Assembly (NCBI RefSeq): GCF_010389155.1
Contig: NC_057769.1
Coordinates: 1,922,001 to 1,986,000 of the forward strand
Source: Erigeron canadensis
Taxonomy: Eukaryota > Streptophyta > Magnoliopsida > Asterales > Asteraceae
Direction of reading: 5' to 3'
DNA: 64,000 nucleotides
Shown here: positions 46,668 through 59,713 of the stretch, one piece after another
Layout: every line of letters begins with the position of its first letter
Numbering within the stretch: position 1 is the stretch's first letter
The notes under the pieces: generated by a model
The model's input: only the letters and a program-made list of their open reading frames with translations
What the model was told of the DNA's origin: nothing
Database searches by the model: none
Position numbers and translations under genes: made by a program

Positions 46668-49600
46668 GTGATCACATGACTAACATATAACTTCAAAGTC
46701 CCCCAAATCCCCAATCCAAGAAACCTACATATATAGCTTTCAAAAAGACATTTTGCAAACAAAAATGTCCTAAATTCGTAATCTTCATCTGACAAATCAA
46801 TTTATAAAAGATTCACAACAACTTTATGGTTGAAAAGGTTGTCATGTATATATTTATTTATTTGTTTAGAATTTTAAAAAAAAAATACAAACTTTCATCA
46901 CTTTTTGGTCCGTGAAAGAATATTTTTGGCTCATCAAAGACCCTAGCAATCTAGCATAGTAGCATATGGGTAGTCAAAGTATTGATATCAGTGTACTTGT
47001 AGTACTTGGTACAAATTCACAAAGGCTTAAAAAAATACGACATTGATAAGTAAAGGTAAGATAGAAATGCACTAAAAAGGGTATAACTTGATAGACTAGT
47101 CACTAGTCCCTTGCTTGGTCCAATGTGTATGAGGCTCACAAACTTAATGTGTTGGGGATATTTTTGTAGTCAAAGCAACTTTACTTTGTTTGCGATTGTG
47201 ACTATCCGTCGTACGTTACCACTATATTTGGCTCGGAGACGTTTATAGTGCAAATGTTCACGTTACGAATATGGTCACAATAAAATGTCATAATGTACAT
47301 GATTAAGATGTTGAATATAACTTAGAAAGTATAGCCTATAAGTCTTTAATAGTGACAACAACTTAGCATTTCATTTTAGTGTACTTTACATAAGTTGACA
47401 ACCAATCTTTGTTTGATGGATTATATCACATGAATGCGTTTCACAACGTGACACTTGTTGGCACGTGTGAAATGCCAGTACGACCCCCCGTGTCGTTGTC
47501 ATGTACTCATGTTGGTCTTATTGTGAAGGGTAATGATATTCGTACCATGTCTCTTGATATATTTATCATTACTGTGCATTAGATAGTTATACAATATGTA
47601 TAAACTATTGTATTTTATGGTAAATACATCAAAACTTTTGGCACTAATATCACTTACTTTTTGTGAGGTGTAGGATAGATCAATGTGTAGATAATCACGC
47701 CGCACAAAGGAAAGGTCAATTGGACATAAAAATGGATTAATGAAATTTACTCTAAAAATATATAGGGAGTATAATGTGAAAAGTATTATGATATACTAAA
47801 ATGATCATATACATAAGAATCGTTGCGAAGTAGAAGAGTAGATAAGAGGACCACTTGATTTGTGGTTTTATTGAGTTTAAGGTCGCCCACTTGTTCGCGG
47901 GCCTAACACTGCGTGCTATGCAGGTGATTTCGGGTCCAGTTATGCCTTTACGTATACACAAAAATGATACACAATTTATAATTTTTAATGTCACAAAAAT
48001 AATATGGAATATACATTGAATTTGAACTTGAGTTTGTGTCATAGTTTACAAAGTTAGAGTACAAACACGAAAAACATACTCATGAGTCAAAAACATACAA
48101 TTCAGACTCACTTATAAAAACACATTTCGGTCTTTTTTTTAAAGGCTTATCTTCGTGTCTTCGAGCATTGGCTGAGCTCGTCTCGTCTTTTTTGGACCCG
48201 TGCATTTGGCAATGTGGAGTTCACTTTTAGGATTTTCAGACGTAGTCAAGTACTATACAATTTTAGTTGGTTAGTTCTACATACCTTGTAAAATGAACAC
48301 TCTTTATATCAAATTTCAAGTAAATTTGATGAAATGTTAAATGAAAATGTATGTCACATCTTATGCCTGCAAGTTATAATTTGTTTAGTTTTGACTCATA
48401 CATTTTTTTTTAATCATATTACTTACTTATTTCTAATTGAGTAATTGACATTGTTGTAGGAAATTAAGTATTATTTTTTATCCATATGACCCAAGTACGA
48501 AGAAGAAAAACATGAACGGCCCAATGAGATGAAAGTGGGCCAATCTTAGTATCTGGCCCATCGATGATCACTAATCAACATCAATAAATTATGAATGACG
48601 GGCTGTCTACACATCCATCAAGCTGTCCAATACAAGTGGGCCCAAACATGTCTATTTTTACCTCGAAGATATCTCTTGTGATCTTGTCACTTGTCTCTTG
48701 TAACTTGTAAGATAATATACGTCTGTCGTGAAACCGATTTGGCTTACAAGGAACGAATAGTAAAATTAGACTACGAGTTAAGCAAATATTTGTGATTTTT
48801 GATACTGATAAATACAAAATAAGAACAATAAAAAGTAAATATGTACTATGACACAAACTATTGCTATCTTGAGAACAATAGTGAAAGGGCAAATAATGCA
48901 TGTCCTAGCAGGCTAGCACATACTGGAGAGGTGATGAGTTTGATTGATATAGTGAATACTGATAGTAACTAATAATAATAGATTTTTCGTACTAGCTACA
49001 ACTTACAGAATATCAGGTTTAAAACTTTAAATACATAAGAAGTTGGATAAACACATTGTTACATAACGTGACTTGTATGGCTCATTTTTTTCGTTGTAAA
49101 CTATTAGGTGGTATAGACCAACATTTTGTTTCATGATGTTCAATAATGTAACACTCTGATCGAGTAATCGTCGACGTTGATATTTATGTAATTATGTTAT
49201 CGCCATAGTACCATCGATAACATCATGTTGATTTACGAAGTTCAGTAAAAACTTTAAGAGAATTATTTAATCCACTTAGAGTAATAGAATATTTATGAAA
49301 AATATAATTAGAGCAACAGTGTGCTGATTTAATAATAATAATAAAAAAGAAGTCATATATTTATCGTTAACCATCACTAAATGGTCTAATAGTAAAGTGA
49401 AAAGTACACACAAGTATCGAATTTTCACTGATGGTTAGTCTATGCAAGTTTCGACTCTAACACAGACTTGATTAAAAGAACGTATATCGGATATTATATG
49501 TTTAATGTTGTTGACCAAAAAATATATCCGTTGTTGACCAAAGAAGGTTCAGGAGACTTCTGATGGAAATGAAATGCGGTTTATCATATCCGGTCATTAT
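46668..49600. other. Gene-free intergenic region
   Basis: No gene, no full transposon. A GC-richer phrase at 47880-47935 (GTCGCCCACTTGTTCGCGGG...GCGTGCTATGCAGG) may be an old Helitron-like hairpin. A SINE-like scrap (AAATGGTCTAATAGTAAAG) sits at about 49378. Frames of 96-106 residues here have no recognisable domain. Confidence 0.45.
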
Positions 49601-49619
49601 TACGAGTATTAGTTACTAC

Positions 49620-50908
49620 CTCCCTCCCTTCCTCTTACATCAATCAATTGATTGATTCCTTCCTTCCTCCAAATTTATTTCAATTTCAATACTTGACTTG
49701 ATTCATTCCATTTCTCTCATTTCAATCAATCCATTTCTTTCTTTTAAATTTCCTCCTCATCCTTAATTCTCTAAGTTATTATTAAATATTATATTTCTAA
49801 ATAACAGGTATGCTTGCTACTACTAGTTTAATTTAATCTATTAATTTTATTCTTTTCCTATTTAATAGCTACTGCACTGGAATTGTTTCTTTAGTTATAT
49901 GCCATCAATTATTATAATATTATGATATATATATATATATAAATACTGATTCTATGTGTTGGTTTCATTTAAATTGAATGATTTACTGTTTTAAGATATT
50001 AATATTTAATTAATCTTTGTAGGATTAACGATTAATTTGTTGGGGTATGTTGGCTGATATATTTTATTTTGGATTGTTAGTTATAAACTTATAATTTTAT
50101 GTTATTATTATATTAATTACAGATAAGCTGATGTCTAGACCTCACAATTAATATAAAATGAAATTGTATAAAAAGTATATCTTTTGATGTAACAAACCTT
50201 TTTATGTACCTGGCAATAACAATCTATGCCAAGTAAAACGGTGACATGGCACGTTATAGAAAAACTGGTGCCGTGTCGCCATTTTACTTGCATTAGAAGG
50301 TAGCCAATGGACGTTTGTAACGCAGCAGAAAGTTGTCAAAACTTAGTAAAAGTGGTTCATTACATATATGCACAATTTGATATAGTGAAAAGTGAAAACT
50401 TAAGTTACATTTTTGGGACAATAGTGCTGTTTAGAAATCATAGTTAGAGATTTACGCGTGTCTTATTTTGATCTCTCTATAATGAAGAAGAATATGCTGT
50501 AATTTTATCACGGAACTACTTGATGGATTTAATTAGGAATCTATTTCATAAACAATAAGGGCATCTCAAGAAATTTGGAAGCCTTAAGCAAACTTTTAAA
50601 ATGAGCCTTATTGATTAGAATTATTCGATATACATTTTTGGTAAAAGTAACTATGTTTTACTATACACAGTTAAGTCTTTTTAAGGACATAAATATGTGA
50701 ACTTACAAAGTCGGGGACCTCAAGAACGCTAAAGCTGTAGCTTTAGCAGCTATGCCTTTGAGACATTTCCTTTGGGCACCATAGGAGACGAAGGGAATAA
50801 ATGTGGATTAATTTACAGGCAATGTGAAATTGTGAATAGATGTCTTTGTTTTAAGGCTGGTCTTTTGATTTACCTTTATTGATTATAATCATATGTTATT
50901 GTGCACAG
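49620..50908 (+). other. 5' leader exon and leader intron of the OTU gene
   Basis: A pyrimidine-rich leader (49620-49807) ends at AATAACAG/GTATGC, and an acceptor GTGCACAG ends at 50908, 25 bp before the start codon. The 1.1-kb leader intron contains a 23-bp hairpin (arms 50230-50252 and 50268-50290). Leader introns often raise plant gene expression. Confidence 0.6.
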
Positions 50909-50933
50909 TAAATCAACCTGGAGTCATGACAGC

Positions 50934-53900
50934 ATGATTGCTTGTTCTCGCATAGGAACCTTAGCGAAATATATCGTGCACCCAAGTGGCTCCAGGCAAA
51001 GTGTGATGCCCCAATCTTCATCAAGTGCATATTGTTTTCATCTCTCACTTGGGTGTGCCAAACCAAGTTATGTTACAAAGGACACCCGCCAATCTCTTAT
51101 CAGGTCAGAATCTGCTAACCAGAGGAGTAACTTGCAGTTTTCCACTATCAAAATCGCAATGCGTTTGAGACGAGGTCAACACAAGGCACGGATTGATCTT
51201 TCGGCCAGATCCAGCAATATGAACTTGAGGCTTTTATTTCCAAAACAAGGGATTATTTCAAGAATGAAATGGAGTTTGGTACCTGGTCAGTGGTGGCAAG
51301 GATGTACTGTAGCTGGACTTGGATTGGGATTGTCCATTTGTAATTCAACTTCTGAGCCAGTACATGCCGAAGCCAAAGAGAACAAAGTAGATGAAAGTAG
51401 TTCCTCTTCTACCAATTATTCACATGGAAAGCAAGTCCACACAGACTATTCAGTTATAGGTGAGCTGCCGTAGTGTATAATAGATGTGGCAAAATGGGTA
51501 TGTTGGCTAATGGGTCAAGGTGGGTAACTCTTTAGTTTGGGTCAAACTCTGATTGGTCGGGTTGGGCAGTATTAAAATTCATTCATAATTGCTTAAATAC
51601 CTGTCTTTTCTCTGTAGGAATTCCTGGAGACGGGAGATGTTTGTTTCGAGCTGTTGCTCATGGAGCATGTATACGATCAGGGAAGCCTGCTCCCAGTGAG
51701 AGCCTTCAAAGAGAGTTAGCCGATGAATTACGTGCCAGGGTATGTTTCGAATTCCCTTTGTAAACATTAGAAAAAATACTAATGTGGATTTTATTTTGTT
51801 GCAAGTTGCCCACCACAGTACCACATCACTACACTCTGCACCTTATATATAATACATGTAGATAGTTTTCGTGTCTTTTGAGGATTTCTTTTCATGAATT
51901 TAATCATCAATGAATTAGAATACTCTTTGATATCCTTCACGTAGTACTGACTTTATTACAATAGTTCCATTGCATTGGTGAAATGGTCTATATTCAGTAG
52001 GCTTCTTACGTACATATGGTTTCCATGTTAGGATTAAATTTTGAGTTATAATTGATTGATAGCCTTCATTGCGTTGATGACCGAAATACTGCTAATTTCT
52101 CTTGAAATACTCGGTTGATGAGACACTAAAATTATATCTTGTTTCATCTTAGTGTCTCACATGCACGTAAAAGGAACAAGTGAAGTGTCAGTGTTAACAA
52201 TTATAATTTAGAAATAGTTATGTTTCTTGCTTTATATTAAGGCATAATATATTTTAGTTTTGGCACTTTTGTAGGTAGCAGATGAATTTGTCAAGAGACG
52301 TGAAGAGACAGAATGGTAAGTCGTATAGAATTTTTCCTGGGACTTTAACAATCATAGTCATGAACAGAAATAAATGTAGGTCTGTGTAAAAACATCTGAG
52401 AAGATGTACATATTGAATGTATAGTTTTCCAGAAGTTGGTCATATGTTGTGCACTAGCTTCTTTTGTTATTAGCAAGTGTTCAGTGTATATGCTGTTTGT
52501 GCTTATATGAAAGATGAACTATCTTTATGGTACTTCTTTTAGGGTAAACTCTTACGAGTATTTTTTTAAGCTATTGCATTTACACGTTATGCAGGTTTAT
52601 TGAAGGTAACTTTGACTCTTATGTGTCACAAATAAGGAAGACACATGTATGGGGAGGCGAACCCGAGTTGCTCATGGCTTCTCATGTTCTCAAGTATGTC
52701 TCTCTCTTCCCCTCTCGACAAAAAGAAACACATGCCTATTTTTCTGTGTGAGTCAATAAAGCTAACATATAGCAGCATTTTTACGCTTTAGATATAAAAC
52801 AGCATGTCAGCAAAGTCATCTCCATGAGGTGTCTCTGGTTCAACCCCATGATAAACTCTTGTCCTTGGAGAAGATCACTTAGACACCTGAATATAACCAA
52901 TTTCCATAGTAAATCATTTAATCATGCAGAACCATAAAGACCGTCTAAACTGGTTACGCAATTCTGCACTATAATAAACCGTTACTGATATACAAATTAT
53001 GGGCATGGAGCCAAGGTTAGGAGCTAACTTTGTAAACACACAAGTCGCTAATAGATGTTTTAAGGAAGAAATAAAATACTATGAGCAGTTTCAACTGTTG
53101 CACTTGTTCTTGTTCATAAGGGTCAACCGAGGTGTATTCCTCTTGCCTTCTATGTGTGCCTTTTCGAGTGCTTACTGACAAACTGCACCTTAAGGAATTC
53201 TAATGGGGCCTAAATTGAAGTTCTTGTATATCGAAATAGTAACATTATATCTTTCCGGTAGGAGTTGGGTCATACATATTTGTGTATCAGAGCCAATTTT
53301 ATAAATTGGTGGAAATCAATCATATGAAAGTGTGCCTATCTCGTCTTTTGCCTTGGCTATCGTCCCAATGTACATGGAATCATATATGACACACCAGGTA
53401 GTTGAAAAAATCTAAAATTTAAGGATAAAAATGTTTTGAGTCAATCTGATTTGTACTAAATCATTTATTTGCTTTAAACTGAACATGTTTTGACCTTTTA
53501 CCCTGCTAGTTGTCACCTCAAGTTCTACATTATGCATTTATGCATCTCAAAGTACGAACACGATCTCGCCTATCTTCTTATACTGTCTTTTTATTTAGGC
53601 TATTTGCCACCTGTAGTTTTATATTATGCATCTCAAAAGTCAGATATGAAGAACACGATCTCGTCTGGTTCTTATACTATATTCCTAAATAGACACGCTA
53701 GTTCATGATAGTTTAACATGGTATATAAATTTAATGTGGTTTTCAAACTATTAAAGCTAAACATTTATAATCAAACTCAAGTGATCTGATATATGAGTTA
53801 CTGATCTTTAGCTTAAGTTATGGGATTTCAAATCCCCAACTTCATTATTTACTATGTATATGTAGCTATATGCCATGTGCAAACAAATCAAGAAATATAC

Positions 53901-54413
53901 AGACTTTACAATCCTATTCCTTTCTGTTATCATTACATTTATACTCAGTATTTTGAAAGCATAAGTAGTAATCTGCGCGAGATGCCTTAGATAATTGTTG
54001 AGTGACCATAGATGTCCAAAATATCTTATCTGTCCCCAAGTCTATAATCGTTATGCAGAATCTTGTGAGGTTTACATCTTAACAGTTAACATCCATAACC
54101 TTTCTGGCCTGATAAGATTTCTAATCTTTGCATTGATATTTTCTGCTGATATATTCATTAACTTTTCAAGTTCCCCAAGGAACTTGCGTATATCATGATT
54201 TGAGTTTGGCCAAATAAGTTATTGCTTATATTCTTATGCAGGATGCCGATTTCAGTGTACATGAACGACAAGGATTCAGGTGGCCTCATATCCATTGCTG
54301 AATATGGTCATGAGTACGGTAAGGAAGACCCTATCAGAGTATTGTACCACGGCTTTGGCCATTATGATGCTTTGCATATTCCTGGTAAAAAGGATTCACG
54401 ATCCAGACTTTAG
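50934..54413 (+). CDS. OTU4: OTU-domain cysteine protease (deubiquitinase-like)
   Basis: Five coding exons: 50934-51459, 51618-51739, 52275-52315, 52595-52693 and 54242-54413, giving 319 aa. It would remove ubiquitin from proteins. The OTU fold starts at GIPGDGRCLFRAVAHG with Asp180 and the catalytic Cys183, and continues with WFIEGNFDSYVSQIRK, WGGEPELLMASHVL and YMNDKDSGG. It ends with the catalytic His303 in GHYDAL. The first 170 residues are a basic, Ser-rich extension with a hydrophobic GCTVAGLGLGLSICNST segment (about 130-150), possibly an organelle-targeting or membrane part. The start at 50934 is the first ATG after the leader-intron acceptor. Intron 4 is 1.55 kb and repeat-rich. From memory the orthologue is AT3G57810 (OTU4). 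Confidence 0.9.
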
Positions 54414-55007
54414 AATTATACAGCTAGTTCATATATCCCAAAACTGTTGTACTTTATATAGGATGATTAGCACTGGATAATAAGATTAACCATGACATGA
54501 AAAATAATGCAAGACGTCTCTCTACTTGTCACTTTTGACGTCATCCCCTTAGCTGTTCAAGTTCTAGTAAATGCTAATGGCAAGACAAATCATTACCTCT
54601 GATTTATTGGGCATCCTGTGCAGTTGGGTTGCACTCATGAATCTTGATTACGAGATTCTAACTTTTTATTTAACTTTTGAGATTCTTTTTGTAAAATTTT
54701 GTTGTTTCGATCTTTTTCTGTATTGTGGGGGATGGGTAATGAGAAACTTTTGATCTTTTAGCACTCATGAAATGTCAGCCTTTGCCCACAACATCAGAAA
54801 AGCAAATGTGACTTGCAATAATTTTATCATTGCCATCTCCACTATGGTCGCTACACTTGCAAAAAAAGCATACGAGGTAACATATGCTCTTGTGTGATTT
54901 AAAGACGCCGTGATGTAATAGCTGTTTGATCATAAGATAGATAGCAAGGGTCAGGTCGTGTTGATCTATCAGGCAATTGTACCATGAGGGTAGGTTTATC
55001 AAACATA
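54414..55007. other. 3' UTR of the OTU gene and flank
   Basis: About 600 bp between the OTU stop codon and the target duplication of the LINE. It presumably contains the OTU 3' UTR and polyadenylation site. Small frames here are not credible genes. Confidence 0.6.
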
Positions 55008-55329
55008 GTGTAAAAAGGTAATTTTTTTTTTTAGAACGGCAATATATTAAATAAAATATTGTCAAGCAAAATACTTGACGTTGCTACAAAAGTATAGATA
55101 CAATTAAATTATTTAGGAAAGAAACATTACAAGAAAAGAAGCGGGTTTTGAAACCATTCGTCCCTTGACACACGCATTTTTCTACACATGTTTGTGGACC
55201 ACACATGCGATTGAGCGACAATGAAATCAAATAATAAATTTGAGCGATGGTCGTGAGGAGAAAAAACTTGATCGTTGATGTTTCCATATAGCCCAAACTC
55301 CCCTCAATACACATCTTTTTAAGATACTT

Positions 55330-55497
55330 AAGGTTCAAATCTTCAATTAATTGAAAATCATCTTCTAAATTGGACAACGCTTCTCTTAAGGTTCAAATCT
55401 TCAATTAATTGAAAAGCATCTTCTAAATTGGACAACGCTTCTCTTAAGGTTCAAATCTTCCATTAATTGAAAAGCATCTTCCAAATTGGACAACGCA
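55330..55497. repeat. 58-bp tandem triplication in the LINE
   Basis: Three copies starting AAGGTTCAAATCTTC at 55330, 55388 and 55446; the last is slightly diverged and shorter. 58 is not a multiple of three, so the expansion shifts the LINE frame. Confidence 0.9.
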
Positions 55498-56279
55498 ACA
55501 GAGGGATGTCAAGCCATCCAGATTTTAAGCTCCATAATCTTTTCGCCAATTTACAAACTGAAAAAACATGTTGAGTGGTTTCGACCTCACTTAGACATAA
55601 CGGACACAAAACCGAAGGGATATTAATTCCTTTGCTACACAGGTTCATAGAGAGGGAATACGATCTAACAAGACTCGCCATACAAGAATGTTCACCTTCC
55701 TAGGAATGAGACAGCTCCATCTTGTGACAATCGGGCCTTCAGGGAGCAATTTATCATCTATATGAATTCGAACATCCTTAACAGAGAAGACAACAGAACT
55801 CGCCAAGCTCCATTGCCATCTATCCTCACAATCTTTAACTCGACATCATTCAGATCAGAAGCAAGCTCCATCCATTCGTTTTCCTCAACTCCTCCCCTGA
55901 TTGGTCTTCGCCAATGAGACAAAAAGTGTCCAGCTCCCCAACGATCAGAAACCATGCAATTTTTTTGTTGCTCCAAACTATAAAGACGGGGAAAGCGAGT
56001 TTGTAGGGGTGTGAGACCGAGCCATATATCATGCCAAAAGGAGGTCTTGTTTCCATTTCCAACATTAATGGACAATGCATGAAAAGGAACTATGCTTTGT
56101 TGATTCAATTCAGTCGCCACCCTTGAGATCTGGTGCCAAATCCCATAAATCACATTACTAGCACTAGTCCACGACCAAAAAGAGCTTGGCTTATGAAGAT
56201 TGTTTAAGACTTTTACCCACAAAGAATCTGGGGCAGTAACATATTTCCATCTCCACTGAAGTAAAAGTCCCTTGGACTA

Positions 56280-56955
56280 AGAGGAGTGGGAACTGGGAAG
56301 GAAGGGAAAGAGGGACGACTTGCGCCATGTGACATGTGGGGTAGAAAGAGTCGCTCCTCAAAAAAGGTGGTAATGGATGAGTTTTTAGAGTGGGGCGACT
56401 TGCGCCATGTGGCACTTCCAATGATTGATTTTTATTTTTTTATTTTTTTTAAACATTAAACATAATCCTTATAACAAATAAAAATAAATTATATTACTAC
56501 CAATATATATACATAATAACACACCATATATGCCATTTGCCCACTTTCCAGCCGATCAAAAAGAATATCACCTATCCCCTTCCTACCTACTACCAATACC
56601 AAAAAAATCACATCCCCTTCCTACCTACAACCACTTCCTTGCCGGGAAAAATCGCCAAGAAACTCGCCGGAGTTGCTGCGATGATGATGATGACTCAATA
56701 TATAAACATTGTACACCTTTCATCTTCTTCACCATACACCCAACTTTTATATATATATATATACACTACATGTAAAAAAAATGAAAAAAAAATAAAATTA
56801 TAGCCATTTGCATAGGGGACCGGAAAAGAAGGTGGGAAAGTGTGATGGTCAAAGGGGGGAGGGGCGAGAGCAAAGTCGGCCAAGGGGGGTGGTGTGGGGG
56901 GCGACTTTGGGTGACAAGGGGCGAGAGTCGGAGGAAGTCGGAGTCACTCCGCTCA
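56280..56955. mobile_element. MITE-like insertion inside the LINE
   Basis: LINE coding sequence breaks between DAFNKA (56957) and LLQWRWKY (56276), and the 0.68 kb between is unrelated. The ends carry inverted GAGGAGTGG / ACTCCGCTC. GCGACTTGCGCCATGTGRCA occurs twice near the left end (56311 and 56394). G-rich right half, AT-rich centre. Target duplication not clear. Confidence 0.65.
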
Positions 56956-57555
56956 GCCTTATTAAAAGCATCTAAAGAAGCAATCTCAAGACCACCGTTC
57001 TGTTTGCTAGCAATGACCCTCTCCCATTTAATCCAATGCATCTTTTTAAAGTCACCGTTACCTCCCCAAAAGAACTTAGCCCGTAGAGCTTCTAGTCGTT
57101 TTTTAACCGTGACCGGCATGCAAAACAAAGACATGTAGTAAATTCCCAGGGATCCCAACACTGACGAAACATGAGTAGAGCGACCGCCAATAGAAAGAAG
57201 ATTTGCTTTCCATTTGGACAGCCGTTTACAAAATTTATCAATAACTGGTTTCCAAGAATCCAACTTAGACATATTAGCTCCAATTGGAGTACCCAAATAC
57301 ACGAAAGGAAATGAGTCGCTAGAGCAGTGTGCAAGTCTAGCAAAGTGATCAATGTCAGTCCCCCTAAGTCCCTAACTCCAATTCCATAAAGCTTAGACTT
57401 ATTCAAATTTAATTTTAAACCCGAAGCCGTGTAGAAAGGTTATGCTTGTGTTAAACCAAACCAATATTTAAAATCTATCAAGTTACATTTTGTTTATTGG
57501 TAACAAGCATTAGCTCGCTACTCAAAAAATAATAATAATAAAAAACAAATAAATA

Positions 57556-57806
57556 CTAGTACAATACCCGCGTAAATGCAACCGTGTTCGTGACGGCGAC
57601 GGTGTGACGATTGTTGATGGTGGAGGCGGTGTCGAGTGGTATAGATAATTGATGTAAAAGTAATTGATATAAAGAGTTAATAGAGATATTTTAAAAGATG
57701 AATAACTGATAGTGTAATATAATTATTAAGGTATTTTAGACATTTTTTCTCATATAATTTTCAACATAAGGGTTATTCTTTTTATAATATAGTATCTATA
57801 GGTAGA
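57556..57806 (-). mobile_element. Mini-Helitron
   Basis: The minus strand starts near 57806 (TCTACCTATAGATACTATAT), with a Helitron-like AT-rich head, and ends with GGTTGCATTTACGCGGG...GTACTAG/T at 57556. About 251 bp with a GC-rich CGCC/CACC tail, as in the element at 26983-27251. Confidence 0.6.
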
Positions 57807-58646
57807 AGTATGGATAACGTCGCTTGTATTAACTAATTATTTTATGTTTTTTTCTTAGGGTAAAATATTTTATGTTTTATGTTTTAAACAAACGATATAT
57901 TATCCTATTTTTAAACCCAATACTTTCAGAAACCTCCGGATTTATTTTTTAGTTAACAAACTAATTAACTATCTTAAGTAACTAAGGGGCAGGGTTTACC
58001 CCTATTGATCGTCGTGCTTTCGGGCGGATTAATAGGGAGTTTTCCCCATCGGGTATTTAAAATAGGCATTTTCACTTCAAAGGAGCTCTCTAGCGCGGAC
58101 CCGGTTAAGACAACGTATGCTAGACCTTTCCACTGTTAAATCGTGACACGAAATTTCCAGAATTCACCTTTCAAAAAAAAAAAATAACACTTCCTTCTTC
58201 TTTTGTTTTTTTATCTATGGATACGTGGGGATCAAATGAATCTTTGCTTTATATCAAATCCCACGGTAAAAATCTTATGCATAACGACAATGTGATATTT
58301 CGTATGATCACGTGATTCGATATTCTTTTAACTTTATACTTACTAATAATCTATATCAATATTGTTATTTTATATAGGACTACTTTTTATACAACGTGTT
58401 TTAATATATTGTCATTATCTAGATGTTTTCAGATTTTATTATACATAGCATCACTATCTTATTCACATGATAACTATATCATCGTTTCGGACTATCCTTT
58501 TCTCTTTTTCTTTTTTCAAAGATCTAGTCATTATGCGACATTAAAAAAACCTCACCGTATAATGGTGAAATCTTGCACGTACCTTAGATAAGGAGATGTT
58601 GACCATGGGTCATTAGCTCGTTACAAGTATTCGGAGAAAAAAACCC
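57807..58646. other. Intergenic with an old element scrap
   Basis: No gene. 57983-58150 (GGGGCAGGGTTTACCCC, GGGCGGATTAATAGGGAG) is GC-richer and looks like a retroelement fragment, but I cannot name it. Confidence 0.4.
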
Positions 58647-58776
58647 CAAGACTTGTCATCCCTAAAGATCGAACTCAAGAATTTAGGTAAAACCTAGGAT
58701 GCCTCTGACCACAAGACTTGTCATCCCTAAAGATCGAACTCAAGAATTTAGGTAAAACCTAGGATGCCTCTGACCA
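58647..58776 (-). repeat. 65-bp tandem duplication with SINE-like B box
   Basis: Two nearly identical copies (58647-58711 and 58712-58776). On the minus strand each reads TGGTCAGAGGCATCC then GAGTTCGATC, which resembles the A and B boxes of a tRNA-derived SINE. Likely a duplicated SINE head. Confidence 0.65.
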
Positions 58777-59713
58777 CTTAGAATAGTCATTATTGACATC
58801 CTTTTTTCACATATATCAAGTATTTTTTTTCATCTAAACATCCAACTAATTCAATGCTAGGCTTTCCATATGTGAGTACATATAGGATGGCGCAGTCCAA
58901 ACGCACGGATCTCCTAGGCCATTTAATTCCACGGGATATATTCATCTAAAATTAATATAAGAAATGTAATTTCTTGAAATCATATCAAACTTTGTCACTG
59001 TGAAGAAAAAAGAAAGACAGAATTCTTATCTAACTATTTATAAATTATCTATAAAGTAAATTCGGCTTAATTTCACATTGGTTTTACGCTTATATATTTT
59101 TAAGGACATAGTAATCATTTTTTATAATAAATAAAGGAAAATGATAAATCCTTCTAAAAATTAGTCTAAAAATCCTATTAAAATTATAAAAAGGTGACAT
59201 GTGATATCCACTACTTCTCCTTTTTAATCTAGCTCCATTTCTTTTGCCATATTTCATCATCTAATAATTAAGAAGACTTGGATGAAGACTTGGATGAGTA
59301 AATAAATAAAAGATTTGGAGGAGTAAAAACTAGCGGAGCCGAATAGTAATGTTGGGCTCATTCACTTATTCTCAACTCGAGATGGACTAATTTTTACATT
59401 TGTGTTTATACTTTAATATTCTTTTTACTATTCGAGCTTGATTTTCATGTAAACTAGTGTTTAACTTGAAAGTGATACTTTTAACTTTTGACTATCATAT
59501 ATTAACACCATATTTCTAAACATATATTTACACTTTAATGGACAAATATTAACTTTTGACTATCATATAAAACATTTTTCTAATAATCATTTTAAATCTC
59601 ATAACACATATAATTCATTAATTTCTTGCATCATCTTATTTGTTTTGATTTTGTTATGTCTTATGATCTTGTAATTAGGAAAATGTTTTAAGAAGATTTT
59701 ATCATTATCCTCA
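58777..59713. other. Intergenic, no gene seen
   Basis: AT-rich. The phrase AACTTTTGACTATCATATA recurs at about 59494 and 59552 as a short direct repeat. Nothing else is assigned. Confidence 0.5.

Larger units (their letters stand above)
55021..57428 (-). mobile_element. 5'-truncated LINE split by a MITE
   Basis: Minus-strand LINE remnant. 57400-56955 encodes the end of the reverse transcriptase (YLGTPIGANMSKLDSW, KANLLSIGGRSTHVSSVLGS, LRAKFFWGG, KQNGGLEIASLDAFNKA). After a MITE, 56276-55463 continues with QWRWKYVTAPDSLWVKVLNN, NKTSFWHDIWLG and the zf-RVT block CPLCLSEVETTQHVF. The poly(A) tail reads as T at 55022-55032. An imperfect target duplication GTGTAAAAAGGTA (55008-55020) / GTGTAGAAAGGTT (57429-57441) flanks it. 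Several frameshifts and a 58-bp triplication make it dead. Confidence 0.85.

Noticed and set aside
48581..48901. 106-codon minus-strand frame
   Set aside because: AT-rich chance frame with no domain, no plausible start context and no neighbouring exon.
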